Below are positions 48,369 to 57,642 of a DNA stretch of 64,000 nt, piece after piece (position 1 is the first letter of the stretch; each line of letters starts with the position of its first letter). Source of the stretch: Aeromicrobium wangtongii (GTDB lineage: Bacteria; Actinomycetota; Actinomycetes; Propionibacteriales; Nocardioidaceae); the NCBI RefSeq assembly GCF_024584515.1, contig NZ_CP102173.1, positions 1-64,000 of the forward strand, written 5' to 3'. The notes below the pieces were generated by a model that ran no database searches, was not told where the DNA came from, and saw only the letters and a program-made list of their open reading frames with translations. A program made the translations under genes and the position numbers.

Positions 48369-50059
48369 CCTCCCCGCCCGACGGTTGCGTCATCGGTGTC
48401 GACTTCGGCACCCTGTCGGGCCGGGCGCTGGTCGTCCGCGTCGCCGACGGTGCCGAGCTGGGCTCCGCGGTGCATCCGTACCGGCACGGCGTCCTGGAGG
48501 TGGCGCTCCCGGCGCACCTGGCCGGCCGGGAGGTCCCGCTGGCCCCGGACTGGGCGCTGCAGGTCCCCGACGACTACCGCGAGGTGCTGCGCATCGCGGT
48601 CCCCGAGGCCGTCCGGGCCGCCGGCATCGACCCGGCGCAGGTCATCGGTATCGCGACCGACTTCACCGCCTGCACGATGATCCCGACGCTGTCCGACGGC
48701 ACCCCGCTGAACGAGATCGAGGCCCTCGTCGCCGAGCCCCATGCGTACGTCAAGCTCTGGAAGCACCACGCCGCCCAGGCCCAGGCCGACCGCATCACGT
48801 CCCTGGCGCAACGCCGCGACGAGGGGTGGCTGCCCCGGTACGGCGGCCTCATCTCCTCGGAGTGGCAGTTCGCGAAGGGCCTCCAGCTGCTCGAGGAGGC
48901 GCCCGAGGTCTACGCACGCATGGACCGCTGGGTCGAGGCCTCGGACTGGATCGTGTGGCAGCTGTGCGGCACGTACGTCCGCAATGCCTGCGCCGCCGGT
49001 TACAAGGGGATGCTGCAGGACGGGGCGCACCCCTCCGAGGAGTTCCTGGCCGCCCTCGAGCCGGGGTTCGCCGGCTTCGTGCGCGACAAGGTCGACCAGC
49101 CGGTCGGGCGTCTCGGCGATCGCGCCGGGCAGCTGTCGGCCGAGGCCGCGGCGTGGACGGGACTGCCCGCAGGCATCGCCGTGGCCGTCGGCAACGTCGA
49201 CGCCCACGTCAGCGCGCCCGCCGCGCAGGCGGTCGACCACGGGCAGATGGTGGCCATCATGGGCACCTCGACGTGCCACGTGATGAGCGCGGGCGTGCTG
49301 CGCGAGGTGCCGGGCATGTGCGGCGCCGTCGACGGCGGGATCGTGGCCGGCAGCTGGGGCTACGAGGCCGGCCAGAGCGGCGTCGGCGACATCTTCGCCT
49401 GGTACGTCGACCACGCGGTCCCGGCCTACGTCCAGGACGAGGCGACGGCCGCCGGACGTTCGGTGCACGAGCACCTGACCGCGCTGGCCGCCTCGCAGGA
49501 GGTCGGCGAGCACGGTCTCATCGCCCTCGACTGGCACAACGGCAACCGGTCCATCCTGGTCGACCACGAGCTGTCGGGCCTGGTCGTCGGCCAGACCCTC
49601 GCGACCCGTCCCCAGGACGTGTACCGCGCGCTCATCGAGGCGACCGCCTTCGGGACGCGGACGATCATCGAGGCATTCACCGCCAGTGGTGTGCCCGTCG
49701 AGGAGCTGGTGATCGCCGGTGGGCTCGCCCGGAACCCCCTCCTGATGCAGGTCTACGCCGACGTGACGCGCCTGCCGCTGTCCGTCGTCGGGTCCGAGCA
49801 GGGCCCAGCACTCGGCTCTGCTCTCCATGCCGCCGTCGCGGCCGGCGCGTACGCGGACATACGCGCCGCCGCGAAGGCCATGGGGTCCGTGCGGCGCGGT
49901 GTGTTCACCCCGGACGAGGACGCCGCACTGCGGTACGACGTCCTGTTCGCCGAGTACACCGCGCTGCACGACCACTTCGGCCGGGGCGGCACCGACGTCA
50001 TGCACCGGCTGCGGGGGATCCGCCGCGATGCGGTCAGGCGACGGGCGGTGGCCCGATGA
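48365..50059 (+). CDS. araB: L-ribulokinase
   Basis: FGGY-family kinase of 564 residues that phosphorylates L-ribulose. The N-terminus GVDFGTLSGRALVVRV is the ATP-binding phosphate 1 loop. FTACTMIPT and LWKHHAAQAQADRIT are typical for AraB. The FGGY ATPase motif appears as VIAGGLARNPLLMQVYADV and GSALHAAVAAG. It overlaps lacI and araD by four bases each. Confidence 0.95.
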   Translation: MTSPPDGCVIGVDFGTLSGRALVVRVADGAELGSAVHPYRHGVLEVALPAHLAGREVPLAPDWALQVPDDYREVLRIAVPEAVRAAGIDPAQVIGIATDFTACTMIPTLSDGTPLNEIEALVAEPHAYVKLWKHHAAQAQADRITSLAQRRDEGWLPRYGGLISSEWQFAKGLQLLEEAPEVYARMDRWVEASDWIVWQLCGTYVRNACAAGYKGMLQDGAHPSEEFLAALEPGFAGFVRDKVDQPVGRLGDRAGQLSAEAAAWTGLPAGIAVAVGNVDAHVSAPAAQAVDHGQMVAIMGTSTCHVMSAGVLREVPGMCGAVDGGIVAGSWGYEAGQSGVGDIFAWYVDHAVPAYVQDEATAAGRSVHEHLTALAASQEVGEHGLIALDWHNGNRSILVDHELSGLVVGQTLATRPQDVYRALIEATAFGTRTIIEAFTASGVPVEELVIAGGLARNPLLMQVYADVTRLPLSVVGSEQGPALGSALHAAVAAGAYADIRAAAKAMGSVRRGVFTPDEDAALRYDVLFAEYTALHDHFGRGGTDVMHRLRGIRRDAVRRRAVAR

Positions 50060-50730
50060 CGATCACCGCCGATGTCGCCACCTCGGTCCGCGCCCTGCGC
50101 GAGGAGGTCTGCCGCCTGCACGGCGAGCTGACCCGCAACCAGCTGGTGTCGTGGACGGCCGGCAACGTCTCCGCCCGGGTGCCCGGCCACGACCTGATGG
50201 TCATCAAGCCCAGCGGGGTGGCCTACGACGACCTGACGCCCGAGTCGATGGTCGTGTGCGACCTGCACGGGGAGGTGGTCGATGGTGACCTGTCCCCGTC
50301 GTCCGACACCGCCGCGGCCGCCTATGTGTACCGCCACCTGCCCGAGGTCGGCGGCATCGTGCACACGCACTCGCCCTACGCCACGGCGTGGGCGGCGCGC
50401 GGTGAGCCGGTCCCGTGCGTGCTGACGATGATGGCCGACGAGTTCGGCGGCGAGATCCCGGTCGGGCCGTTCGCGCTGATCGGCGACGACGCGATCGGCC
50501 GCGGAATCGTCCAGACGCTGCAGTCCAGCTCGTCCTGTGCGGTGCTGATGCAGAACCACGGCCCGTTCACGGTCGGCAAGGACGCCCGCGCGGCGGTCAA
50601 GGCTGCCGTGATGTGCGAGGACGTCGCCCGCACGGTGCACATCGCCCGCCAGATCGGCACCCCGATCCCGATCGCCGAGGCGGACGTCGCGAGCCTGTTC
50701 GACCGGTACCAGAACGTCTACGGCCAGTGA
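50056..50730 (+). CDS. araD: L-ribulose-5-phosphate 4-epimerase
   Basis: Class II aldolase-fold zinc enzyme, 224 residues, producing D-xylulose 5-phosphate. Visible motifs are [32 protein letters not shown], the zinc ligands in [11 protein letters not shown], and [11 protein letters not shown]. The ATGA overlap links it to araB. Confidence 0.95.
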   Translation: MTITADVATSVRALREEVCRLHGELTRNQLVSWTAGNVSARVPGHDLMVIKPSGVAYDDLTPESMVVCDLHGEVVDGDLSPSSDTAAAAYVYRHLPEVGGIVHTHSPYATAWAARGEPVPCVLTMMADEFGGEIPVGPFALIGDDAIGRGIVQTLQSSSSCAVLMQNHGPFTVGKDARAAVKAAVMCEDVARTVHIARQIGTPIPIAEADVASLFDRYQNVYGQ

Positions 50731-50750
50731 GCTCCGAGGAAGGACCGGCA

Positions 50751-52259
50751 ATGATCAGTACGGTGCGGCCGCGAGAGGTGTGGTTCCTGACCGGGAGCCA
50801 GGGCCTGTACGGCGAACAGACGCTGCAGCAGGTGGCCGAGCAGTCCCGGGAGGTGGCCGCGCAGATCGCCGACGACCCGCGCGGCGTGGCCACGATCGTC
50901 TGGAAGCCCGTGCTGACCTCCGCCGACGCCATCCGGCGGGTGATCCTGGAGGCGAACGCCGATGACGACTGCGTCGGGCTGATCGGCTGGATGCACACCT
51001 TCTCCCCGGCCAAGATGTGGATCCAGGGCCTGACGGCGCTGCAGAAGCCGTTCCTGCACCTGCACACGCAGTGGCACCGCGACATCCCGTGGTCGACGAT
51101 CGACATGGACTTCATGAACCTGAACCAGGCCGCCCACGGCGACCGCGAGTTCGGCTTCGTCCAGACCCGGTTGGGCGTGGCGCGCAAGATCATCGCCGGG
51201 CACGTCTCCGACCCGTCGGTCGGTGAGCGCATCGCGACGTGGTCGCGCGCGGCGCTCGGCGCCCATGACATGCGGACCCTGCGCCTGGCCCGGTTCGGCG
51301 ACAACATGCGCGATGTCGCCGTGACGGAGGGCGACAAGGTCGAGGCGCAGCGCCGCTTCGGGGTCTCGGTCAACACCTTCGGCGTCAACGACCTGGTCGA
51401 TGTCGTCGACCGGGTCGAGCCGGGAGCCGTCGACAAGCTGGTGGCCGAGTACTGCGATCGGTACGACATCGCGCCGGACCTGCGGGTCGGTGCCGAGCGG
51501 CACGAGCTGCTGCGTGACGCCGCGCAGATCGAGGTCGGGCTGCGCCAGTTCCTGGTCGAGGGCGGCTACGGAGCGTTCACGACGAACTTCGAGGATCTCG
51601 GCGGGCTGCGCCAGCTGCCGGGCATCGCCGTCCAGCGCCTCATGGCCGATGGCTTCGGCTTCGGCGGGGAGGGTGACTGGAAGACGTCGATCCTGGTGCG
51701 CACCACCAAGACGATGGCGGCCGGGCTGCCCGGCGGCACCTCGTTCATGGAGGACTACACGTACCACCTGGAGCCCGGCCGGCAGAAGTCGTTGGGCGCG
51801 CACATGCTGGAGGTCTGCCCCAGCATCTCCTCGGAGCGTCCGCGGGCCGAGGCGCATCCGCTCAGCATGGGCAATCGCCAGGACCCGGTACGGCTGCGGT
51901 TCATCGCCGATCCGGGCGAGGGGGTCGTGGTCGGCCTGTCCGATCTCGGCGACCGGTTCCGGCTCACCGCGAACGACATCACCCTGGTCGAGCCCGACGA
52001 GGCGCTGCCCCGGCTGCCGGTCGCGTGCGCCGTGTGGCAGGCGCACCCGTCGCTGCCGACCGCCGCCGAGTCGTGGCTGATGGCGGGCGGGCCGCACCAC
52101 ACGGTTCTGACGACCGCCGTGGGCATCGAGGCGTTCGACGACCTGGCCGAGATCCTGCGCACCGAGCTCGCGCACATCGACCAGCACACGACACCGCGCC
52201 AGTTCGTCCGCGAGCTGCGCTGGAACCAGGCCTACTACCGGCTCGCCGAGGGCTTCTGA
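50751..52259 (+). CDS. araA: L-arabinose isomerase
   Basis: Converts L-arabinose to L-ribulose, the first catabolic step. The 502-residue enzyme begins with [20 protein letters not shown] and has [11 protein letters not shown], [19 protein letters not shown] [14 protein letters not shown], and the metal site region [12 protein letters not shown] with [23 protein letters not shown] precedes the ATG at 50751. Last gene of the operon. Confidence 0.97.
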   Translation: MISTVRPREVWFLTGSQGLYGEQTLQQVAEQSREVAAQIADDPRGVATIVWKPVLTSADAIRRVILEANADDDCVGLIGWMHTFSPAKMWIQGLTALQKPFLHLHTQWHRDIPWSTIDMDFMNLNQAAHGDREFGFVQTRLGVARKIIAGHVSDPSVGERIATWSRAALGAHDMRTLRLARFGDNMRDVAVTEGDKVEAQRRFGVSVNTFGVNDLVDVVDRVEPGAVDKLVAEYCDRYDIAPDLRVGAERHELLRDAAQIEVGLRQFLVEGGYGAFTTNFEDLGGLRQLPGIAVQRLMADGFGFGGEGDWKTSILVRTTKTMAAGLPGGTSFMEDYTYHLEPGRQKSLGAHMLEVCPSISSERPRAEAHPLSMGNRQDPVRLRFIADPGEGVVVGLSDLGDRFRLTANDITLVEPDEALPRLPVACAVWQAHPSLPTAAESWLMAGGPHHTVLTTAVGIEAFDDLAEILRTELAHIDQHTTPRQFVRELRWNQAYYRLAEGF

Positions 52260-52284
52260 CGGCGCCCGGCCGCTGGCTCGCCGC

Positions 52285-52290
52285 TATCGT
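52285..52290 (+). promoter_or_regulatory. -10 element of the crotonase gene, leaderless
   Basis: TATCGT with six bases to the ATG at 52297 and no ribosome site. Confidence 0.5.
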
Positions 52291-52296
52291 CGGGTC

Positions 52297-53046
52297 ATGT
52301 CTCTCGTGCTGCTCGACTCGAACGGACCTGTCCGCACCCTGACGCTGAACGCCCCGGAGCGGCGCAATGCGCTGGACTGGCCGCTGCTCGACGAGCTCGC
52401 CGCCGCGGTGCGGACCGTCGCGGCCGACCCCGACGCCCGGGCGCTGGTGGTCACGGGGGCCGGCAAGGGATTCTGCGCGGGAGCGAACCTGGCCAATCTG
52501 TTCGGGGACGTCGATCGGCCGACCGATCAGATGCGCGACCACCTGATGAAGGTCTACGCCTCGTTCCTGGGCCTTCGCGACCTGACCATCCCGACCATCG
52601 CGGCGGTCAACGGCGCCGCGATCGGCGCTGGGCTGAACGTCGCCCTGGCCTGCGATGTGGTGGTGGCGGGGCCGCACGCCGGCTTCGGGCCGACGTTCTC
52701 CGAGATCGGCCTGCACCCCGGCGGCGGGTGCAGCTGGATGCTGACCGAGCGGATCGGTCGCGCCCGCGCCACCGCGGCTCTGTACTCGGGGGCGGTGATC
52801 GGCGCCGACGAGGCCGCCCGCATCGGGCTGGCCGATCTGCAGGCCGATGACGCCCTGGCCGCCGCGAGCGAGCTGGCGACCCTCTATGCCGGGCGCGAGC
52901 CGCAGCTCATGGCGGACATCAAGGAGTCCGTGCGGATTGCGGCGACATCGGACCTGGCGACGTCGCTGGAGTTCGAGTCATGGGCGCAGGCGGCGTCGAT
53001 GAAGAACCAGCGATTCCGCGACTTCATGCGCCGTTTCGAGGACTGA
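52297..53046 (+). CDS. Enoyl-CoA hydratase/isomerase family protein
   Basis: A 249-residue crotonase-fold enzyme. Oxyanion-hole motifs are VVTGAGKGFCAGANLANLFGD and NGAAIGAGLNVALACDVVVAGPHAGFG. The catalytic Glu region shows FSEIGLHPGGGCSWMLTERIG. It fits a hydratase or isomerase in fatty or amino-acid degradation; the substrate is unknown. Confidence 0.9.
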   Translation: MSLVLLDSNGPVRTLTLNAPERRNALDWPLLDELAAAVRTVAADPDARALVVTGAGKGFCAGANLANLFGDVDRPTDQMRDHLMKVYASFLGLRDLTIPTIAAVNGAAIGAGLNVALACDVVVAGPHAGFGPTFSEIGLHPGGGCSWMLTERIGRARATAALYSGAVIGADEAARIGLADLQADDALAAASELATLYAGREPQLMADIKESVRIAATSDLATSLEFESWAQAASMKNQRFRDFMRRFED

Positions 53047-53050
53047 GCCC

Positions 53051-53233
53051 TCAGCTGGAAGGCTCGTCGTTCGGGCCGGTCTCCAGGTCGGGATCACCGG
53101 GATCCGAGTCAGCGCTGGGAGTCTGGGCCTCCGTGCCCGGCGGACGCTTCCCGTCGATCGTCTCCGGTCCGAAACCGGTGGGATCCAGGTGCGGCACGTC
53201 GGCCTGCTCGGGCTCGTTCTGCGTCTCGCTCAT
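53051..53233 (-). CDS. Small acidic hypothetical protein
   Basis: A 60-residue protein rich in Asp, Glu, Pro, Ser and Gly (MSETQNEPEQADVPHLDPTG and onward), probably disordered. ATG at 53233 has GAAGGAGCACCG just before it, a good ribosome site. Last gene of the minus-strand group ending next to the crotonase. No family recognised. Confidence 0.6.
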   Translation of the reverse strand: MSETQNEPEQADVPHLDPTGFGPETIDGKRPPGTEAQTPSADSDPGDPDLETGPNDEPSS

Positions 53234-53251
53234 CGGTGCTCCTTCATCGGT

Positions 53252-53752
53252 TCACAGCAGGCCCTTGGCGTACTCGGCCTGACCGAGGTGCTTGAGATCG
53301 TCCGCGATGACGCTGACCAGCCGCACGCCGAGCGTGACCGGCGGATCCCAGCGCTCGTCGACGACACGATCGAGGTCGTCATCGGAGACACCGCGCAGGA
53401 AGTCGTGGGTGGCCTCGGTGACGCCGCGGGCGTACCCGACCAGCAGATCGGCCGTCACCCGCACCGCGGAGACGTCCTCGCGGGACTGGCCGTAGCCGGT
53501 CGCATCAGGCTCGAACGGCAGGGCGAACCGCTGCGCCCACTCGGCGGAGTGCCACACCTGCTCGGCCCCGGCGACGTCGGCGACGGAATCGTCCTGGACG
53601 CGCAACAGGTGCCACACCAGCCAGCCGATCGGGTTGGCGTCGGGCGTGATCCGGCGGGCCAGGTCGTCGGGCGAGAGCCCGTCCACGACCTCCAGCACGC
53701 CCTCGCCGATCCGGGTGAAGGCGTCACCGATGACGTCGGTCGCCGAGCTCAT
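53252..53752 (-). CDS. DinB/DUF664-family protein, mycothiol-transferase-like
   Basis: A 166-residue four-helix DinB-superfamily protein. The segments NPIGWLVWHLLRVQDDSV (metal His), TADLLVGYARGVTEATHDFL and VIADDLKHLGQAEYAKGL (distal His residues) match the DUF664 mycothiol-transferase-like group. ATG at 53752 overlaps the DUF4235 stop by four bases; an ORF extension to 53764 is less likely. Confidence 0.88.
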   Translation of the reverse strand: MSSATDVIGDAFTRIGEGVLEVVDGLSPDDLARRITPDANPIGWLVWHLLRVQDDSVADVAGAEQVWHSAEWAQRFALPFEPDATGYGQSREDVSAVRVTADLLVGYARGVTEATHDFLRGVSDDDLDRVVDERWDPPVTLGVRLVSVIADDLKHLGQAEYAKGLL

Positions 53753-54045
53753 GAGCCGGGCCACTCGCCGGTGGCGCGCTCGAAGCCCTTGGCGCCCTGG
53801 CGCTGGATGACGGTCTTGACCACGGAGTAGATCGCGCCCTGCAGGACCGCTGCCAGCACGATCTCCTTGAACGGGTACTCGGACTGCAGCGGACCGGGCG
53901 GGTCCGCGTCGTCACCGGCGCTCACCCGTTTCCAGATCTGCTTGAACAGCATGCTGGCGACGAGGCCGCCGACGATCGAGCTGACGATTCCGACCGGGCG
54001 GTACAGGATCTTGGCCGAGGTGCTGGGTGTACGGGATGCAGGCAT
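53749..54045 (-). CDS. DUF4235 membrane protein
   Basis: A 98-residue protein with SAKILYRPVGIVSSIVGGLVAS and EYPFKEIVLAAVLQGAIYSVVKTVIQRQG, the two-helix DUF4235 pattern. Function unknown. It starts four bases after the PfpI-type gene ends. Confidence 0.83.
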   Translation of the reverse strand: MPASRTPSTSAKILYRPVGIVSSIVGGLVASMLFKQIWKRVSAGDDADPPGPLQSEYPFKEIVLAAVLQGAIYSVVKTVIQRQGAKGFERATGEWPGS

Positions 54046-54049
54046 CGAA

Positions 54050-54607
54050 TCAGGCTTTCGCGAAGACGTCGGTGAGGGTGGAGCAGAAGGCGTCGAGATC
54101 GTCGGGGTTGCGGGACGTCACGAGGTCCCAACCCTGTGCGGGGCAGTGGAAGACGGTCTCGTCGACCCAGGACCCGCCGGCATTGGTGATGTCGGTGCGC
54201 AGGCTCGGGAACGAGGTCAACGTCTTGCCCGGCAGCACTCCCGCCTCGACCAGCGCCCAGGGGCCATGACAGATCGCGGCGATCGGCTTGCCGGCCTCGG
54301 CGAAGGTCGTGACCAGCGCGACCGAGGCCGCATCCGCCCTCACCTTGTCGGCGTTGACGGTGCCGCCCGGCAGCACGAGGGCGTCGAAGTCGGCGGCGGA
54401 CGCACCGGCGACCGCGAGGTCGGCATCGAAGGTCTCGTCCTTGTCGACGTCGCCGACCATGCTCTGCACGGCCGAGACCTCCGGAGCGATGAGCGTCGGC
54501 GTGCCGCCGGCGTCCAGGACCGCCTGCCACGGAGTGGTCAGCTCGACCTTCTCGACGCCCACCTGCGCCGTGAGGAAGGCGATCTTCTTGCCGGACAGTG
54601 CTGCCAT
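54050..54607 (-). CDS. PfpI/DJ-1-family glutamine amidotransferase-like protein
   Basis: A 185-residue DJ-1/PfpI fold protein. The nucleophile cysteine is in IAAICHGPWALVEAG (residues ~110-122), with Glu in the early loop and VLPGGTVNADKVR upstream. Members act as deglycases, chaperones or proteases; which applies here is not known. ATG at 54607 follows AGGAGGCACC. Confidence 0.9.
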   Translation of the reverse strand: MAALSGKKIAFLTAQVGVEKVELTTPWQAVLDAGGTPTLIAPEVSAVQSMVGDVDKDETFDADLAVAGASAADFDALVLPGGTVNADKVRADAASVALVTTFAEAGKPIAAICHGPWALVEAGVLPGKTLTSFPSLRTDITNAGGSWVDETVFHCPAQGWDLVTSRNPDDLDAFCSTLTDVFAKA

Positions 54608-54677
54608 GGTGCCTCCTGAGGTGGTGTGAAGGTGCTCGTGAAGCCCCCCGACCGTCACGAGCGTGCCGAGCCGGCGG

Positions 54678-54965
54678 TCAGCTGGCGATCTTCTCCTGGC
54701 GCGCGATGGCCGCACGCTCTCCCTCGGTCAGGCCGCCCCACACGCCGTAGGGCTCACGGACGGCCAGTGCGTGCTCGCGGCACCGGTCGATGACCGGGCA
54801 CTGTCGGCACAGGCGCTTGGCCGCTTCTTCACGGCGCTCCCGCTTGGCGCCGCGCTCGGCTTCGGGCGAGAAGAACACCGAGCTGTCGACGCCCATGCAG
54901 GCGCCTTGGTACTGCCACTCGTAGGCGTCGAGGATAGGACCTGGAAGCCGCTTCACGTTGACCAT
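54678..54965 (-). CDS. whiB3: WhiB-family iron-sulfur regulator, WhiB3-like
   Basis: A 95-residue WhiB protein with the four [4Fe-4S] ligands Cys23, Cys53, Cys56 and Cys62 (CRQCPVIDRC) and the G(V/I)WGG turn near 74-78 followed by a basic segment. The N-terminal LPGPILDAYEWQYQGACMGVDSS and PEAERG stretches resemble WhiB3/WhiD. These are redox-sensing regulators of metabolism and development. ATG at 54965 is chosen over the longer frame to 55055 by family length. Subfamily assignment is by eye. Confidence 0.87.
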   Translation of the reverse strand: MVNVKRLPGPILDAYEWQYQGACMGVDSSVFFSPEAERGAKRERREEAAKRLCRQCPVIDRCREHALAVREPYGVWGGLTEGERAAIARQEKIAS

Positions 54966-55068
54966 GCGGGTGGATTGCCCCGAACTGACGGCTCGAAACG
55001 CACCAGATGCAGATTTGATGCACAAATTGTTCAGAACCTGCTCAACGTGCGGCAACCGCGAGCCGATC

Positions 55069-55074
55069 TAGGCT
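55069..55074 (+). promoter_or_regulatory. -10 element of the CarH-like gene, leaderless
   Basis: TAGGCT with six bases to the ATG at 55081. No ribosome site is present. Confidence 0.55.
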
Positions 55075-55080
55075 TGAGCG

Positions 55081-56049
55081 ATGCCGACCACGGGCGCCCC
55101 CGACGCCGATCCGGAGCTCGGCTGGGGCATGGGATCGGTCGCTGCCCGCCTCGGCATGTCGGCCTCGACCCTGCGCACCTGGGAGCGCCGATATGACGTC
55201 GGCCCGTCCCGCCGCACCTCGGGCGGACACCGCCGCTACACCGAGGCCGACATCGAGCGGGTGCAGCTGACCCAGCTGCTGATCGCCAGGGGCGCCCCGG
55301 CGGCCGACGCCGCCCGCGTCGCCCACTCGCTGGACGACGACGGCCTCGCCGAGGCCATCGACTTCGAGCAGGGGTACGCCGAGCGGGAGCCCGGACGACC
55401 GTCCGAGATCGTCGGTGCCCTGCTCGAGGCGGCGATGGCCGATGACGCCCGGCGCATCGGGCGACTGGTGGGCGACGCGGTGCGCAGCATGGGTGTCGTG
55501 CGGGCGTGGACCGAGATCATCTCGCCGACCCTGGTCGAGATCGGTCGGGAGTGGTCCGCGGGCCGCTTCCGCCTGGAGGCCGAGCACCTGGCCAGTGAGG
55601 CGATGATCGCCGAGCTGCGGGCCCACACCCGACGGTTCGAGGATCCCGATCCGCCGGCGCCGACCGTGATCCTGGCGAGCGCCGGCAATGATGAGCACAC
55701 GCTGCCGGTCTTCGGGCTGGAGGCGGCCCTCGCCGAGAGCGGCATCCAGCCGTTGATGCTGGGCGCGAGGCTCCCGGCCGAGTCGCTGGCGAGCGTGGCC
55801 GCCCGGGTGCGGCCCGAAGCCATCTTCATGTGGGCGTCGATGGCGTGCCCGCAGGAGGAGATGCTGTGGGACGTCCTGGGGCGGGCCCGCCACGACAGTG
55901 CGGTGCTCCTGGGCGGTCCGGGGTGGTCGCACGACGTCGCCCGCCGCAAAGGGCTGCAGGACGCGCTGGACGTCCCCGACCTCGGGACGGCACTCGGCCG
56001 GATCTGCGCCGCCGTCGGCCATTCCGGGACCTACCCGCCGGTAACCTAG
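55081..56049 (+). CDS. CarH/LitR-type MerR regulator with B12-binding domain
   Basis: A 322-residue protein. MerR HTH (about 15-75) with SASTLRTWERRYDVGPSRRT and GGHRRYTEADIERV. A helical bundle (about 105-185) contains the Wx9EH signature: Trp158, Glu168, His169. The B12-binding Rossmann domain has a candidate lower-ligand His206 in NDEHTLPVFGL. CarH proteins bind adenosylcobalamin in the dark and release DNA in light. No carotenoid genes are in this window, so its targets are unknown. Confidence 0.87.
   Translation: MPTTGAPDADPELGWGMGSVAARLGMSASTLRTWERRYDVGPSRRTSGGHRRYTEADIERVQLTQLLIARGAPAADAARVAHSLDDDGLAEAIDFEQGYAEREPGRPSEIVGALLEAAMADDARRIGRLVGDAVRSMGVVRAWTEIISPTLVEIGREWSAGRFRLEAEHLASEAMIAELRAHTRRFEDPDPPAPTVILASAGNDEHTLPVFGLEAALAESGIQPLMLGARLPAESLASVAARVRPEAIFMWASMACPQEEMLWDVLGRARHDSAVLLGGPGWSHDVARRKGLQDALDVPDLGTALGRICAAVGHSGTYPPVT
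56042..56047 (+). promoter_or_regulatory. -10 candidate of the third crotonase gene, leaderless
   Basis: TAACCT overlaps the CarH stop codon region and is seven bases before the ATG at 56055. Confidence 0.4.
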
Positions 56050-56054
56050 ACGGC

Positions 56055-56858
56055 ATGACCGAATCCCGCGTGCTCGTCCAGATCGACGGCCCCCTCGCGT
56101 ACGTGACCCTGAACCGTCCGGACAAGCTCAACGGCATCGACCTGGAGACGATCGACGAGCTCATCGCTGCGGCCACCTCGCTGCGAGGCAACCGCGAGGT
56201 CCGGGCCGTGGTGCTGCGCGGCAACGGTCGCTCGTTCTGTGCGGGGCTGGACTTCGGCGCGGCGTTCAAGGACAAGAAGAAGGTGGCCCGGATGTTCTTC
56301 GCCGGTCCGCGCACGGTCAACCGCTTCCAGCTGGTCAACCAGGTGTGGCGCGAGCTGCCGGTCCCGGTCATCGCGGTCGTGCACGGCCACTGCTACGGCG
56401 CCGGGCTGCAGCTGGCCGCCTGCGCCGACTTCCGCTTCACGACCCCGGACGCCACCTGGGCGATCCTGGAGGCCAAGTGGGGCCTGGTGCCCGACATGGC
56501 CGGCACGGTGCCGTTCAGCGAGCTGCTGCCGGCCGACGTGCTGATGCGCCTGGCGATGACCGGCGAGCAGTTCTCCGGTGCCCGCGCGGGCGAGCTCGGG
56601 CTGGCCACCGAGGTCAGCGAGGACCCGCTGAAGTCGGCGCTGGCGCTCGTCGACCAGATCATCGAGCGCTCGCCCGACTCGGTGGCCGCGACCAAGCAGC
56701 TCGTCTACGGCACGCGGCGCGGCAGCCTGCGCAAGACCTACCGGCTCGAGCGCAAGCTGCAGTCGGCGATGTTCAAGGCCAGCAACACGGCGATCGCCCG
56801 CAAGGCCGGTGCCGCCAAGACCAAGCCCGTCTTCGGTCCGCGGACATTCGGGCGCTGA
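56055..56858 (+). CDS. Crotonase/enoyl-CoA hydratase family protein
   Basis: A 267-residue crotonase-fold enzyme: VVLRGNGRSFCAGLDFGAAF, HGHCYGAGLQLAACADFRF, and EAKWGLVPDMAG at the catalytic Glu/Asp region. The D-rich second half resembles dienoyl-CoA isomerase-like crotonases. The start is 5 bases after CarH. Substrate unknown. Confidence 0.9.
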   Translation: MTESRVLVQIDGPLAYVTLNRPDKLNGIDLETIDELIAAATSLRGNREVRAVVLRGNGRSFCAGLDFGAAFKDKKKVARMFFAGPRTVNRFQLVNQVWRELPVPVIAVVHGHCYGAGLQLAACADFRFTTPDATWAILEAKWGLVPDMAGTVPFSELLPADVLMRLAMTGEQFSGARAGELGLATEVSEDPLKSALALVDQIIERSPDSVAATKQLVYGTRRGSLRKTYRLERKLQSAMFKASNTAIARKAGAAKTKPVFGPRTFGR

Positions 56859-56861
56859 GGG

Positions 56862-56867
56862 TAGGGT
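56862..56867 (+). promoter_or_regulatory. -10 candidate of the methyltransferase gene, leaderless
   Basis: TAGGGT with seven bases to the GTG at 56875 and no ribosome site. Confidence 0.5.
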
Positions 56868-56874
56868 TCTGGGC

Positions 56875-57642
56875 GTGACTGACGACAACCAGCCTTCCAA
56901 GAAGGTCGCCAACCAGTACGAGCGCGACTACGACTACACCAAGTACTGGGACAACCGCGACTACGAGAACGCTGCCGAGCGCATCGCCATCCGGCGCCTG
57001 CTGAATGGCAATCACTACCGCAAGGCGGCCGACATCGGCGGCGGCTTCGGCCGGTTGTGCCTGCTGCTGCGTGAGTATGCCGACGAGGTCACCCTGGCCG
57101 AGCCCGCCGCCACCCAGCTCGAGGCGGCCAAGAAGGTGCTCGCCGGCACCGACATCAAGCAGGTCCAGATGCAGGCGGACGACCTCAAGTTCGCCGACGG
57201 CGAGCTCGACCTCGTCACGATGGTGCGCGTCATGCACCACCTGCCCGAGCCCTCGGCGGAGTTCGCCGAGATCGCCCGCGTCCTGGCGCCCGGCGGCACC
57301 GCGATCATCGAGGTCGCCAACTACGGGCACTTCAAGAACCGCCGCCGCCACAAGAAGGAGGGCACGCCCCTCCCGATCGAGCCGGTCGACATCCGCCAGA
57401 CGAAGGCCGACGAGCCCGACGCGATCGCCTTCGTCAACCACAACATCGACACCGTGGTCGGCCAGCTCGCGAACGCCGGCCTGTTGCTGGACAGCAAGCT
57501 GTCGGTCTCCAACCTGCGCAGCCAGACGCTCAAGAAGGCCCTGCCCAAGAGCGTCATGCTGGCCGCCGAGCGGATCAGCCAGAAGCGCCTGGCCAAGAGC
57601 AACTTCGGCCCGAGCATCTTCCTGAAGCTCCGCAAGGCCTGA
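56875..57642 (+). CDS. Class I SAM-dependent methyltransferase
   Basis: A 255-residue methyltransferase with SAM motif I ADIGGGFGRLCLLL, acidic residue EPAATQ, LDLVTMVRVMHHLPEP (motif IV) and a PGGTAIIEVAN (motif VI). The N-terminus is charged and the C-terminus basic. The substrate is unknown. GTG at 56875 gives the family start; the stop codon TGA overlaps the proposed CTG start of the YigZ gene. Confidence 0.88.
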   Translation: MTDDNQPSKKVANQYERDYDYTKYWDNRDYENAAERIAIRRLLNGNHYRKAADIGGGFGRLCLLLREYADEVTLAEPAATQLEAAKKVLAGTDIKQVQMQADDLKFADGELDLVTMVRVMHHLPEPSAEFAEIARVLAPGGTAIIEVANYGHFKNRRRHKKEGTPLPIEPVDIRQTKADEPDAIAFVNHNIDTVVGQLANAGLLLDSKLSVSNLRSQTLKKALPKSVMLAAERISQKRLAKSNFGPSIFLKLRKA

